A stretch of DNA of 64,000 bases from Pelodera strongyloides (GCA_036852015.1 JAANDG010000261.1:124001-188000); one strand, 5' to 3'. Counted from the stretch's first letter, positions 20,664 to 33,461 are shown. Made by a program: numbers and translations. Notes: generated by a model from the letters alone, not told the origin.

Positions 20664-23600
20664 TCAATGTATGTTTTCTAGCCGATGGCATGAAAAGAAA
20701 CCTTTGACAGATTTGAAAAACTCAATTCTGACTGGTTTTGATATCAAAAGTAAAATATACGGAGTGACTAGGTTTCCGATTTCAAATGTATAATAGTAAG
20801 CCTCGAGGACAAATTCATAGTTGATTGCTATAAAGTTCATGTAAGAAGCCCAGTAAAGAGAGTAAAAAAGGACAATTAGAAAGTCGATTCCCATATCTAA
20901 AATGGACATCATTGCAAACGATAGTTCCAGCTCCAGACGCGCACGGATATCTAAAAGAAAAACATTTAAATATATAGGGAGATACAATGTCGTGGAGGAG
21001 GTAGAGCCCATAAAGCCCAAAAAAAAAAGAAAAAAAAAATTTAAAAAAAAAAGTAAAAAAAAAAACACTCAGCGAATGGAAAAAATATTCGTCGATGAAA
21101 ACAACGTTTATGATATGAAAACATATTATATAGAAAAAATCATTAGTATAGTAATTTTTATATTTATGATATCGAAATTAGTGATGCAAGACGCCTTTGA
21201 ATTTCAATAAAAAAATGCTGACCATATTTCCGCAAAACCCTTTTCCTCCACTCTTTTTCAGTGTACATTTCATCAACACGGGTGCATTTATTGGAAATCA
21301 CTTGTATGGAAGGGAGATGGCCGGTTGTCACTAAATAAAATATTAATGCGTTTACCAAGTCTTTATTTAATCATCACGTTGATCACGTGAACGACGTGAA
21401 GCTCCAAGGCAGCACCTTGGCAAAATAATGGTGCTCCGTTTGCGGGACAGGAGTGCAATTTTCACTTTATAGTGTTATATCTTTTATGAGGGGCGAAAAG
21501 GTAACGTTTTTTTGCTGCTCCAATCTTGCGCTCTCTATGTATAGCTCTGAAGTTCGACAGTCGTGCACGTTATGTTGCGCGCGCTAAATTGGCCAACGAC
21601 TAAATGACATGCGCAGAGTGTTGTGCCGCAACGCCGCGGCGTCATACAAGAAAAAATTTGATATTTTATCCAGCGAAAATAAATATAATAATATCAGACT
21701 CACTTTTCTCTTGTTCTTCCATGAGCGCACTCCACTTATTATACAACATAATCGTTGTGAATGTATTTAACATACACATTACAGGCAGATAGAACAACAA
21801 TTCCAGTATCATATCGATTGCGTCATATGCCATGTCAGCCTGGAATTTAAAGCGGTATGAAAGGATAATCGCATGTAAATTTATGTGCCCTTCCTTCTGT
21901 GTTGGATGAGCACGCGATGGAACACAATTTGCAATTTGCTCGTGTTGTGCCGTTTTAAAGGGGGGGATGGTAAAGCTAGTTTAAACTTTAAAACTTAAAT
22001 GAAGCAGTGGAATAGTGTACGAAACAAAGATAACCCACTAGAAGGAGCGTAGCAGGAATTGTCAAAATAAGCTTGTAAATTGACTATATCATGAATGAAC
22101 TCGCAATGAATAAATTGTCATTTAAAGGGATCGGTTCACCTTAAATTGCCTTGTTTGTCCTGCCTTGTTTGTATAGAGACAATTACCCTCTGCCATTTTG
22201 GACCGATCAATCCACCACTTTATCACCTAATATCTCCGTGAATATTGAAATAGAACACTACGTTTTGTATTCCAAATTTTTATTGTCCCTTTTAGAAAAT
22301 AAAGAAACAAGAAAAACAGACACAATTTAAGGTGAACCGATCCCTTTAAGTTAAAAATGGATTTATGGATAATATAAAAAAACCCACATCGGCTTTCTCC
22401 ATTTCCAGTAAATCCACTCGATTATCTGAAAAAAATAAATAATTTGAAATCATTTCGCAACGTGATTTATTTATTTATTTATTTATTAAATAACACCGAG
22501 GTGTGCATCAAATAATATGATGAAGAGAAAGCAATGCACTAACGAAACCATTTGTACTGTAGTCGATTAGCAATCGGGTAAAAGAAAAAGACTAACCAAC
22601 ATATAAATATTTATGCTATGTTGTTGGCTAGAAGCGTATCTATGCAGTCTATGCTTATTCACGTAAGCTATGCACGCTTGGTATGGAATGAAATTTATTC
22701 TCCTCTACTAATAGACAAAGCGACTATAGGACATAATATGGCCACGGGCTGTCCAAAGGTTTTTGTATTGCTCGGCTACGGTAGCATCTACTACATTTTG
22801 AGTTTTTCACAAAACAATTTTCATGATTGCACATTTGTGGAGCTCGCTTTCATACCAGATATTTGAGCACTTGATTTTCTCGCGAGCCTGATTGCTTATG
22901 TAATAGATTTTATTATAATTTACTTTGATTCACGTACCAATATAAGAACTTCGGCAACATTCCGTGAACATTGGAAGTATCCATACGATCGGAATTGTCC
23001 ACGTTATCATAACCAATATCAATTTGAAGAAACGATTACAAAACTGAAAATAAGAGGTGTAGAGAAACAACGATTTTTTTTTATCTGACAGACAATTGCA
23101 GACAAACATGGGTAAGTTCGAGTTCGCGTGGATGATGCCTGTCCATGACAAATGCCTGCCCATGTTCGAGTCGATGTAAATGACATGGATCTAGTATGGA
23201 TCTATTTCAAAATAGTACGGACATATTTCAAATAGCACGGGTCTGATGCGGTTCTGTCCCAAATAGCACGGGGCTGGGGCATTTTCGCTGCAGGACCACG
23301 TTAAATGTGCGATTCGCGTGGGTTACGGTAGGGAGTTGGCATGCGTGTAAAATGACTTGAACATGGACGGGCATTTGACGTTTTCGCATGTGCTGTTCGC
23401 GAAGACGGAAACCAATAAGTTTCGTTATTGGAATATACATACTACATATTTATTGCCCTACTATCTTATCGTAAGTAAAGTTCTTAAAAAATCATTAAAT
23501 AACAACAAATTACTAACCCAAGGATAAGAAGTAAATGAAATTGCCATTACTGCCCGGTCCGCGGAGAAAGCAAGAGCACTCATAATTATCACATAATTGA

Positions 23601-24678
23601 CATACCATTCACAAGCATTTGTTACAGTAGCCAGGGGCTGAAAGTGGGGTTTTTTGCCAGTTGATGTATGAAGAAAATGGAATCTTTGTGTGCAAGCCGC
23701 GTGAAAGACTTGCGGCATGCCCACTTCTGTCGCGCCGCAACAGTGCCAGTTGTGCGCCATCCAATTCTTGCGTTACACGAATTGGTTTTCCTCTTCTTCC
23801 GAATATTTTCATACTTTGTTGTCGTAATAAATGTTATGTTATGTTAATTTAATTTGTTATGAAGACAAAAGTACCGCAGACTTACTTAGACATAAATTGA
23901 TAAATTGTTCAAGCTTGCCATGCATCAGTAATCGAGTAACACTGGATATCTCACCATCAGAAAAAAAAATCAATAATTGACTTACAAAAGTGTCCCTGTC
24001 GAGTCGAACTATGCCCGAATGGTCTCGAAGTATTATAACTGGAGCATATTTGGCGGAAACTCGCAGAAGTACTGCAGCGATATCACCCAAATTCTGGGAG
24101 AAGAACAGCTAAACACATATTACATTATGTCTGACTCAAGAACATCTCGGAGAGATAGGCTTGTAGTTACTTGCATGTTTCATCCTGTATTCTGTATAAG
24201 GAAAATGACTAGCCCGACGTAATTTATGGTCATATAAATTAGGTCAAATTTGGGAAATCGTTATTCCCCAGATCAGATCAGAAATGCCGGTCTGTTTTTG
24301 AAACACGTCGAGTACGCCAGCATTCTTATGCGTCCTATGCAAATGAATATAAATTAGAATAAAAAATCGAGCTAAATTCGAGCAACTTTGCATAAATACG
24401 TAAGAATTCAGCTGTCTACGAAGCGTTTCAAAAACCGGCCGGTATTTCGCTTTAAAATAAACGTCGCGACGAATTCGCCACGAATACCTCATCGAATTCC
24501 GGCTGTCGTAGGGAAGGCGAAAAATATATAAGAAGAAGTATCCAAATGTGAATAGAAACGGAGAGAATGTTGATGATACATCTGAATTTCTATGATAGAG
24601 AAAAAGTGAACCATTTATATGTGTGGACCAATACCGAGCTAGCAAACGAATCCATGGCCCATGGGCGAGATCTCGCAT
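20664..24678 (-). CDS. Seven-transmembrane chemoreceptor (nematode serpentine receptor, possibly Srv-like)
   Basis: Rhodopsin-like receptor of the large nematode chemosensory families. Exons that join in frame: 23986-24108, 23518-23637, 22938-23043, 22388-22425, 21704-21839, 20664-20950. They hold TM2 (NLGDIAAVLLRVSAKYAPVII), TM3 with a DRA motif at its inner end (IIMSALAFSADRAVMAI), TM4 (FFKLILVMITWTIPIVWILP), TM5 (ILELLFYLPVMCMLNTFTTI), TM6 and TM7 (TPYILLLISKPVR). A first exon with TM1 is provisional: a phase-compatible frame from an ATG at 24678 to a GAC|GTTTAT donor at 24463 includes FSPFLFTFGYFFLYIF; with it the protein is about 341 aa, normal for the class. The acceptor at 24094 is an alternative for exon 2. 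The subclass is an inference from the TM3 and TM4 pattern. Family A and C elements sit in its introns. Confidence 0.72.
21847..21958. repeat. Short TTAAAGCG-ended element
   Basis: It begins TTAAAGCGGTATGAAAG, ends CGTTTTAA and lies 7 bp from the exon at 21704-21839. A related start (TTAAAGCGGTATG) occurs at 18546-18558. Confidence 0.55.
22122..22349. repeat. Palindromic TTAA element, family C, copy 2 (one arm deleted)
   Basis: The right arm matches the right arm of 17508-17871 (for example ATCAATCCACCACTTTATCA). Of the left arm only about 30 bp remain. TTAA stands at both ends. Confidence 0.9.
23104..23420. repeat. CATGGACAGGCATTTG-type dispersed element, copy 1
   Basis: It contains repeated words such as AACATGGACGGGCATTTG and AAATAGCACGG. 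It aligns (inverted) with the host element at 30357-31062, including the shared GGTTACGGTAGG. It lies in a chemoreceptor intron. Confidence 0.75.
24271..24455. repeat. Palindromic TTAA element, family A, copy 3
   Basis: The right end CCGGTATTTCGCTTTAA is intact and the left end is degenerate. Its right border is 7 bp from the provisional splice donor of the chemoreceptor's first exon. Confidence 0.8.
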
Positions 24679-24808
24679 ATAGGAATAGGATAGGTTGATT
24701 AATTAACTAAACTTACTTCAATTCGAATAAAGAATGTGCTGTTTTGTTTTCTCTTTTTTTTTGTCGTTTATATCACCTTGATACAACTAGGAAACGTGAT
24801 TACATACG

Positions 24809-25000
24809 AAATGGGTGAACCTCTTTGGTGACGGTTCACTGTGTGTTTTTTTCCGTAGGTCTGCCCATTTGGCATTAACCAACTCTTGACCACGTTTCCT
24901 CAAAAACCGTAACCAGATGGTCACCGAATGGTCACGAAATAGTCACGATACGGTTTTTTTCGGTAAAAAAACATTTGGTGGTTTCGGCAATTATTTCGTT
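24809..25000. repeat. GGTGAC-type dispersed repeat, copy 2
   Basis: It shares AAATGGGTGAACC and TTTGGTGACGGTTCA with 8330-8480. It shares GTCTGCCCATTTGG, AACCAGATGGTCAC-like and CGGTAAAAA blocks with 34135-34290. Confidence 0.7.
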
Positions 25001-25976
25001 TTCCTGTGTATTTCAAACATGTTCATCTGCGGCTAAGAATGGGGTAATTTCCGTTTTTTTTTTTAATTAAAAAAAGGAAAACATGTTTTGAGGCGAACTA
25101 GACTGCAAGGATTAAGGTCATTTTTTCGACCCGAATAACAACTATTAAAACTCTTTACCGAATAAGTATTGCAAGATCCATGGACGAAATATTAAAATAA
25201 CAAAATTAGAATATTATAAGTATCTTTTGATTTATTTGCTTCTGTTCCTCGTCTGTCTCTTGACTCTTTTATTCAATGCAACTCGATATTCAGGAACTTG
25301 TCTGTTTGATATTACTTATACGGGGAACAGGGAACCCACCTACTCAGTGAAACCAAAAGAGAAATATAAAAAGTAAAAGAAAAAAGAGATTAAAAAAATT
25401 AATTTGTTTTCGTCTTACTGCTGACCTGAGGACACGTTTATAATAATGTTTCTTGGAAGAACGGATCGTAGTCACAATTTAACACAGTTCATGCATGAGG
25501 TAGTGTCTTTTAACAACTCCAAAAACAAAAGGTGCCCTATTATAAAGTTGGTGCGGTAAGGACACCATAAAAGAAGGAATCTCGCCAACGGTCGAAGGTA
25601 CCAATTATGTTTGTCATGGTTCTTAGGTTAATCTTACATTTAGATTAACCACAAATGGGGTAACATTATTACAAAGTATTTGATTCTTCTATATATGATT
25701 TGCATACGGTGTGCTATTCGCCTACTGTGCTCGTATGCACGAACACCGGGCTCCCAGCCAGCCTCCCTGTCAGTGGGAGGTGAGAGACGAATAGAGATCA
25801 CGCAAATCAGCGACGAGCAGAGACTAATTTTCCCAACCCGGAAGGCTCCTAGTAGTCGTATTTGTTTCAGTTTACTCATAACCAAATGTAAATTCGCTTT
25901 ACCTCATTTTAGGCTCACAGGACTAGGTCAATTTGCTCTGAGTTTCCGTGTGAGCCAGATCAGCCTCTAAACCTCC

Positions 25977-26135
25977 TTCAAAGCGAAATACAGCCGGTTT
26001 TTGAAACACACCGAGTAAACTTGCATTATTATGCAGCTTATGCAAATGTACATAAACTAGAAGAAAAAGTCGAGCTAAATTCTAGCATAAAGTTGCCACG
26101 ATCCGTTTCAAATACCGGCCGGCATTTCGCTTTAA
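25977..26135. repeat. Palindromic TTAA element, family A, copy 4
   Basis: The arms AAAGCGAAATACAGCCGG and CCGGCCGGCATTTCGCTTTAA flank an AT-rich centre. The left TTAA is mutated to TTCA. Confidence 0.85.
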
Positions 26136-26375
26136 AATGTAGTTGTCATTATGTCATTACGTGTGCATTGATCTCTTATCCTTATCTGAACTACAGAATT
26201 GTCTTATCATCAAATATCAATTATTTCCCTAAAATAGCCCCAATCTATCATTTCCTTCCCGTTTTCTCCACATATTTCTGCAATAAATCAATTTGCAACA
26301 AAAAATTACTACCAGTTCAAAGGATCTATATTTCCCTTTGATAATTTTGTTAAATATTTTTAAATTTATTCCTGA

Positions 26376-29300
26376 ATGAAGCCTTCAGAAAGTGGTGCCA
26401 CAACTGTGGAATTGGAGACTTTTCTCGAGAAAAAAGAAGGAATCTCAGGTTTGAAATGTTTTTAAACTTTATTAGTTTTTTTGAAAGGTTATTATTTTAA
26501 AACTTTCCTGTTAAATATTCATATGTCATATGTGTTACGTTTGGAATTAGTACTGCAACATTAGGACATAGTATTGATGCCTGAAGTAGAGTTTGTTCAA
26601 AAAAAATTTGTGAAACATTTTGCTTTTGGATTTCCAAAATAGGCAGTGTGTTTTCGAAATTTATAAGATACGTTCGTGCTCGTAGCTTGAATAATATAAT
26701 ATTCCTTTACTTTTACGTTATTTTACTGTTAATATTTTCTTTTGTTTTCGGATCTGAAAATAGTGAACATTCGTCAGAAAACTATGGAATTCGTAGAAAA
26801 GGAGACGACACTATTTCGTGAGTTTCGTTTTCAATATTTTTTTTTCTTTTCTTTTTTTTCATAGTTTTTATAGCTGCCTTCAATTTTTAATTTAATGTTT
26901 TTATTTTTCTCGTGACGTATTTTATTAAATATTAATATTAATTCAAAAAGGTGCAAATCTGAAAAGAAGTTACGTAAAACCAAAACGATTACATTATTAC
27001 ATAATTTACCAAAATATTCTTACCGCAAGCTAATTGCTCTACAGTATATCAGTATATATCTCGGATATACTACTCCCTATCCAGTGGTCGGAGGATCCTC
27101 CCTGATCCTCCTCCGGTCATCCCTTTTCATCCTCCTAATCATTCCAGTTCCTCCCTCACTCTTGTCAATTTCCTCCGTGGAATGATCGGCCCAGGATGCT
27201 TCTCAATACCACTTGCACTGAAATTTGCAGGACTTTGGGTAAGGTTATGAATTAAATTAAAAATTAATATTAATTTTAATATTAATGTATGTATTTATGA
27301 ATAACTATGTAGAATTAGAAAGGTTGTTTTAGTGGTCAGCTTATTGCGTAATATGTTGGTGTTATGTCGTTATGTGAACTGATACATGAGTAAAAGTATG
27401 TCGTGTTTTTTCACTAAGCTGTATTTGTTTCAGACAGGAATATCACTTATCTTCATCATGGGCTTCGTAGCGTACGTAAATATGGCAAAGTTGGTCCGAT
27501 GCTCGCAGTATCTATCAACCAAGTGAGAAGTTGCTTTTTGTATACCATGTTATTAGTTATGTTGCACTATAACATTCTAAATTTCTCTTGTAAACTCTTA
27601 AAGCGAAATACCGGCCGGTTTTTGAAACGCAACTCAAATATCTGCATTCTTATGCAGTTATGCTAACTGGGGTCGAACTGGGGTCTATTTTATTTTTTAT
27701 TCTAATTTATGCTCATTTGCATATGATGCATGAGATTACTGGTGTACTCGATGCGTTTCAAACATCGCATGCTATTTCGTTCTAACGTGAAAGCTACCAA
27801 AGACGAAGACAGCAAAAGCAAATTAGTGACTTACACGACACCCTTTACTTTATACCTGCAACGTATCTGGCCTAGAATATCAGTATCAGTTTATGAAGAG
27901 ATCACGAACATACTCGATTTTCAAGCGCAAATCGTTATTTCATGTATTTTCCACAAATATGACGGTGGATTTTGCAAGACATACTTACAGTAATCTGCTT
28001 TGGGTAAAATTTTTCTCTAAACCTCCTATTCAGATGTGGTGTCACTGCACTAAATTACGGTAATGTAAGCGAGGCAGCATTCAAGCACGGGCACTACAAA
28101 CTACGGCCACATGCGCATCATGCAAAGTAAGTGGAAATTAGAGCAATTATAGACTTTAGGTTCAAAGTCAAGGACCAAAATTTCTGCTACAACACTTTTG
28201 CGATGTTGTCAACTTCTAGACCGTACACAGCCAACTTATGAAACAGCACCTTTTGTAAAAGTATGAAACTAATTCTGTTATGAATAACTGAATCACATCA
28301 CAACGGATTTTTTAAAGGGATAGGCTCCTGAGAAAAGCTTTTTTAAAGGGATAGGACCGTGAGAAAAGCATTGGGCTGAAACTTCATGTGTTTTATTTCA
28401 GATTGTTTGTGAATGGATGTCTTCTTGTGTTGCAACTCGGAGTTTGTGCTGTTTGCTACATTTTTATGGTGTCACATCTAAAAGAGGTACGTTTTTTGGA
28501 TCTTCGTAGTAGCATATCGTGAAGCTGTAGCGACACTACTTACCTTGCCATCATAAAGGGCCGTTAGCTAACCTGGCAGGGGCAGTTAGGACTTTACTTA
28601 GGCTTTATATAGAATAAACCCATTACCTTAATCCTCTAGGTGTTGGACGTGCTCTTCCCCGCCTGGGCTCTCTCCCAACGCCAGCTTCTTCTCTTTTCTC
28701 TGCCGTTCTTCTGTCTCCTCGTCTCTGTCCGTTCCTTCAAAGTTCTCTCGTTGATAAGTGTCGTCGGAAATACGTTTATGATAATTGCCCTCGGAATTAT
28801 ACTTCGGGTAAGTTTCGGGCTGTTATTTTATCTTTTACAGGATGAAGGGGTTAAGCGCACCAAAAATCAATATGGGGAATATGGCACTATGTACGGGATC
28901 GTATGCAAGATCGTTTTTTTACAGTATATTGTTTGTCGCTTGAGCCTGGCTTCGAAAACTAGCTATAATGGTAGTGATTAAGAAAACAGTAACTGGTTGA
29001 TGAGACCAGGTGGAGTTTGCGTTTTATTTTTGCCGGAACCTGAAATCACGAACTTACCGTGATCCAAGTGATTTATAGAAGAATGTTTAGGAACTAATTG
29101 GACAGAAATCTCTTATCCATCAACTTCCCTCTTTCACAAACTTTGACGGAGTTCTAATGGCCGCGGCCTCGATACTCTATTCGTTTGAGGGAGTTGCTAT
29201 TGTGAGTTTATAATAAAGATTTATTGAGTACGTTCAAATCAAAGTACAGTTATGCTTTGTTTCTCCAAAAATTACCATAACCATAGATTTTTCTCTCCAA

Positions 29301-31665
29301 TGACAAAGACAAATTGGGAACATTTTTGAATGTTCCAAAAACAAATGTGTATGATTCTGCATGTCTGCGACTTGAATTTGTTCGGTTCCGAATTTGTTTC
29401 CGAAAATCTTCGCAAGGTTTCCTAATTCGGAAAGTCTTCGTGCAGCAGGTTTCTTACGATTCTCCTTTTCAGGTGCTCCCATTGGAAAATCGACTCCGCA
29501 ACCCAAAAGACTTCAATGGAGTGACTGGAGTGCTAAGTGTCGGGATGTCCTTAACTACTCTAACTTACGCTCTTTGTGGTTTCTTTGGTTATATTGGATA
29601 TGGAGAGAGTGTGAGAGGAAGTATCACACTTAATTTACCGGACACACCGTAAGTAGTAGTTTAATTTTTTTTATTAAAACTCTTTATTTAGAAAACAAAA
29701 CAAAAACAGTATCGAATGTAAATTTACACGAAAAGAGAGAAACACACAGGCTGAGCACATTCAAGAGGCTCAGCTTCTCACGCGGTGTAAAACAAAATTT
29801 CGTGCACAATAGTTTCATAACAACAGTGTATGTTCTCTTCGTAGGCACACAAAAAGTCCCGCACCTTTCGATTTACTATCATCGAGTTTCTCTCCCATGA
29901 CATGAAATGAAGTAATGTAAACAACACGATTGAAAATAAATAAATAGGTCTGGGTAACTTATTGTTAGCAGATGTGGTTAGTAAGGTTGGTTACCGTTTA
30001 CAATCAGCTATCAATAAAATGTTTCACTGTCGGGAAAAAAATACTAATCATGCCGTGAATATGTTTTGTTTTATGTTTCCCTCTATTTTCCCAATTTTAG
30101 ACTAATTTTCGTCGTGAAAATCCTGCTCACGTCAATTACGTTCCTTGGGTTTCTCATGCAACATTTTGTATTGATCGAGATGTATTTGCCAGAGTTGATC
30201 ACTAAATTAAACGAACGAAAATGGAAGTCCACCGGAATAACACTTGTCGAATATGCTAATCGATATGTTGTCGTCATTCTGACTTGTGGGTGATTTTACA
30301 TGTTAAACGTCAAGAAAGATGATATCACTAAAAGCTGCCTCAACAACTGCTAATGCCCTGCCCATGTTTGCGATTCGCACTTGCGAATATGACAAATGCC
30401 TGTCCATGTTCAGACCATTTTACATGGATGTCAAATGCCTACCGTAACCAATGCGATTAAAGGGTCAGGCCCATTTCAAATGACCCCTATTTTTGATGAC
30501 TCCATCGGATTCTCCGTTTCAAATATAGTAGGCTGAATTTTTTTCTAATTTTCAAGCGCAAAATTCACACACCATTCGGCAATTTACCGTGGGCAGTCAT
30601 ACCCAACTATTTATCGCAGTTTACCCGCCCCTTCGCGCTGATTGGCCAATATCGCAATTGTCACGCCCAATAGAGCATATTGCCCAATTAGCGCGAAGGG
30701 GGCGTGACAACTGCGATAAATAGTTGGGAATGACTGGCAATGGTAAATTGCCGTATACTGCGTGAATTTTGCGCTTGAAAATTAGAAAAATATCGTATCC
30801 TACTATATATGACATGAAGAATCAGATGGAATCATCAAAAATAGGGGTCATTTGAAATGGGCCTGACCCTTTAACGCATTTGACATGGCCCCGCAGCGCA
30901 AGTGTATCAGGTCCGTACTATTTGAAATAGATCTGTACTATTTTGAAATAGGTTCGTACTAGATTCAAAGTCGCTGCGGGACCTTGTCATTTACATTGAC
31001 TCGAACATGGACAGGCATTTGTCATTTTCGCAAGTACGAATCGCATACATGGACAGGCCATAAATGGCTCCGAGTAAAGCGATGTCTAAGCAATTTTGCA
31101 CGAGCGAAAACTAGGCAAACCATGCAAATCACAGTGATGAAACGACCTTTTTCAGTGGTTTCGAGAATACGTAAAAAAAATCGGGCTTATACAATTATAA
31201 AAGGAAATTGGAAACTATTTCGGAAAAAAGATTGCGCATGAGCAAAAGCCCTGACAAAGTGCTACCGCATGGCGAAAATATCGCGGGCACGTCGTCGTCA
31301 GCAGGGAATGGTTGTCATAAATGTTATAATGTGCGTTAAAGCGAAATGCTAGCCCCTTTGGAAAATTTGCATATGATAAACAAATCCTATGTATCCTATG
31401 CTAATTTTGTACGATCGTCCACGGCAATCGTACAAAATTAGCATACGATACATAGGATTTGCTTATCATATGCAAATTTTCCAAAGAGGCTAGCATTTCG
31501 CTTTAATACGTTATATAAATGATAAATTTCAGTCATTTTGTGTATATTAATTCCTCACCTTTCTGATATAATTCCACTTATTGGAGCAACAATGGGCACA
31601 CTTTTAGCCGTGATCATACCACCAATACTAGAGGTTAGTTTCATTCCTCTCTCTCTCTCTTTATC

Positions 31666-31709
<44 letters not shown>

Positions 31710-32168
31710 GTCAGTTCCTGAATTTCCGTTCAGTTCACAAGCTTAACAAACGTGTGATGGAGACGTCACTGTTTGAACTTTTTTATTAGGAAAAACAGTT
31801 GTCATTTTCAAGTAAATTTCATGAACAAAAAAAAACAGATTACATTAAAATTCTATGTATTACAGCGTAGCGCTATAACTTACTCTGGGTTTGAAACGAA
31901 GTCCATATGAATAACGAGGATAAAGAATGCAGACCTTCAAACCAGGGTTCAGAAGGGTTTCACATCGATCCACAATTATATTATAATATAATAATTATTC
32001 AATTTTCTAATGTTAATTTTTCAGATGGTCGTCTTTTCATCCCGCTCTTCCTCGAAGAAATCTTCAATAATTTCATTCAGTTTTATCACCAACATCCTCC
32101 TGATAATCACTGGAGTCGTTATGATAATTCTGTCTTTGAAAAGCAACATTTCACATTTGACTGGTTGA
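26376..32168 (+). CDS. Proton-coupled amino-acid transporter, SLC36/AAAP type
   Basis: Eleven-helix carrier expected to move small neutral amino acids with protons at the plasma membrane or lysosome. Twelve exons give 472 aa: 26376-26448, 26778-26817, 27085-27238, 27434-27522, 28034-28126, 28402-28486, 28640-28807, 29091-29201, 29473-29648, 30101-30285, 31533-31633, 32025-32168. Family features: a long hydrophilic N-terminus, then LVNFLRGMIGPGCFSIPLAL as the first helix, NYGNVSEAAF after helix 2, the FDGVLMAAASILYSFEGVA block, LTYALCGFFGYIGYGE, and a last helix NILLIITGVVMIILSL. Exons 3-12 are firm. Exons 1-2 encode only the variable N-terminus and were chosen because they keep the frame; the more upstream acceptor at 26762 would break it. 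AATAAA lies near 32182. Introns 4, 10 and 11 contain repeats. The substrate is not readable from the sequence. Confidence 0.9.
27598..27787. repeat. Palindromic TTAA element, family A, copy 5
   Basis: The left end TTAAAGCGAAATACCGGCCGG is intact. The right end is decayed (GCTATTTCGTTCTAA). It lies in SLC36 intron 4. Confidence 0.8.
30357..31062. repeat. CATGGACAGGCATTTG-type element, copy 2, split by family D
   Basis: Inverted ends (GCCCATGTTTGCGATTCGCA and the inverse of CGAATCGCATACATGGACAG) enclose an interior homologous to 23104-23420. The interior is interrupted exactly at a TTAA by the family D element at 30457-30874. Confidence 0.82.
30457..30874. repeat. Palindromic TTAA element, family D, copy 2 (nested)
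   Basis: It has the same ends and inner blocks as 18131-18549. It is flanked by TTAA on both sides inside another repeat, so the host sequence before insertion can be read as ATGCGA-TTAA-CGCATT. Confidence 0.93.
31336..31506. repeat. Palindromic TTAA element, family B, copy 2 (intact)
   Basis: A 171-bp near-perfect palindrome from TTAAAGCGAAATGCTAGCCC to its inverse, with TTAA at both borders. It lies in SLC36 intron 10, 26 bp before the exon at 31533. Confidence 0.95.
31644..31710. repeat. (CT)n microsatellite
   Basis: A CT run starts 11 bp after the splice donor of the exon at 31533-31633. Confidence 0.92.
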
Positions 32169-32265
32169 AATATAGTGTTATAATAAATATTTAATATTTA
32201 TGCCATATACCCTGATAAATTTGTGATGGAAGCTTATGTACAAGGGTCTGGTACACAAAAAATAA

Positions 32266-32468
32266 TTGTTGGATTATTTCTTCTGTTGGCCAGTTTTGAA
32301 ACGCTTGGCAGACGCTGTATTCCGAATGTTAATGCTAATGATGTGTATGCAAATTATTGCACGTTTGCTGCACGATTATATATGACGGAATGTATTAATT
32401 TGCATACATCATAGGAGAAGGTACACGCTCCAAATACCTTTCAAAAACTGGCCGTTGGTTCGCTTTAA
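32266..32468. repeat. Palindromic TTAA element, family A, copy 6 (decayed)
   Basis: CCAGTTTTGAAACGC at the left and CAAAAACTGGCCG...CGCTTTAA at the right identify it despite many changes. The 63-aa frame across it is spurious. Confidence 0.65.
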
Positions 32469-32979
32469 CTTGCAAGAAATCTTAATACAACGTGAGAAGT
32501 CTATGATTTTAGTAGTAGGATCGCCTGAATAGTCGCCTCAGGCGGCGATAGCCGTCTGTCTGGTCATATTTATCTGTCAGGGGAAAACTCGTTTAAAAAA
32601 GTTAACAGTGACAAAACTCGTGCAGAGTTCACAAAAATTTCTGCCTGCATCAGAATACCGTAATCCCTAAAAAAAGCCTAATTATACAGTATAATATGCA
32701 CGTTTTCGACCGCATTTCCGATGGTCAGCCTATAAGCCGAACTGGTGTCAAGATTTGCATATAGAATAGTAGATTTTTCAGTTTCAGGTTTTTGCCTAGA
32801 ATGTTCTCATAAAAGGTTGGGAGCAGGACATTTTAGGACAACATTCTTTGCTTTTTATTTGGCAAAACAGAATTCTGCTCGATATTTTTTGATTCGCTCC
32901 GAAACAATACGTATGAGGCACACTTTATTTATTAAACAATATAATACGCAATACCGTGATAATACCAAATGTTGAGTCA

Positions 32980-33135
32980 TGGTGATTCCAAGTATCCCAA
33001 AAATTAGATATGATCCTGTCAATACTACCGTATTTTTGCATGCATATATAATAAGAAAAAAACTAAAAAAAATATTCTCGTGCATTTCCAAAATACTGTA
33101 AATTTTCAACATACTTGGAAACACCATCATTGATT
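32980..33135. repeat. AAGTATCCCAAAAA-type repeat, copy 1
   Basis: The blocks CTGTCAATACTACCGTATTT and TCCAAAATACTGTAAATTTT are shared with 58277-58445 and, inverted, with 49815-49950. The ends are inverted copies of a TTCCAAGTAT word. Confidence 0.8.
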
Positions 33136-33192
33136 TTATCTCTGCCCATTTCATCAAATTCTAAATGGTACCAACAACTGCATTTGTGAATA

Positions 33193-33461
33193 TAGTGCAC
33201 GTCATAAGTATCCGGGCACCCAAAAAAACGGGCACCCAAATTCTTGATTTCCTTGTAGAAACACATTTTTTTTCGCCCCTGCCGGAATACTTATGACGCG
33301 GCGTTTTTTGGGGTTTCGTTCCCTAATTTTCCTAAAACTACTGATTTTTTGCTGAATTTTTTTGTCACTAGGTTTTTGGCCATCCCCGAATGGTTGATTT
33401 TCTCAAAAAGTGCTTTTTAATGCTAGATTTGGGGGTGCCCGGATGCTTATGACGCGCACTG
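33193..33461. mobile_element. Tc1/mariner-like MITE with TA target duplication
   Basis: Terminal inverted repeats AGTGCACGTCATAAG and CTTATGACGCGCACT, extended by TATCCGGGCACCC and GGGTGCCCGGATG, enclose 269 bp. TA flanks both sides (33191-33192 and 33462-33463). There is an internal partial copy of the terminal words (CGGGCACCCAAA and CTTATGACGCGGCG). It has no transposase frame. Confidence 0.78.

Larger units (their letters stand above)
24679..26375. other. Divergent intergenic region
   Basis: This lies upstream of the chemoreceptor (minus) and the SLC36 gene (plus). It holds a GGTGAC-type repeat (24809-25000), a degenerate GCACGAAC-type fold-back (25727-25855) and a family A element (25977-26135). 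The rest is AT-rich without recognised coding potential. Confidence 0.5.
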
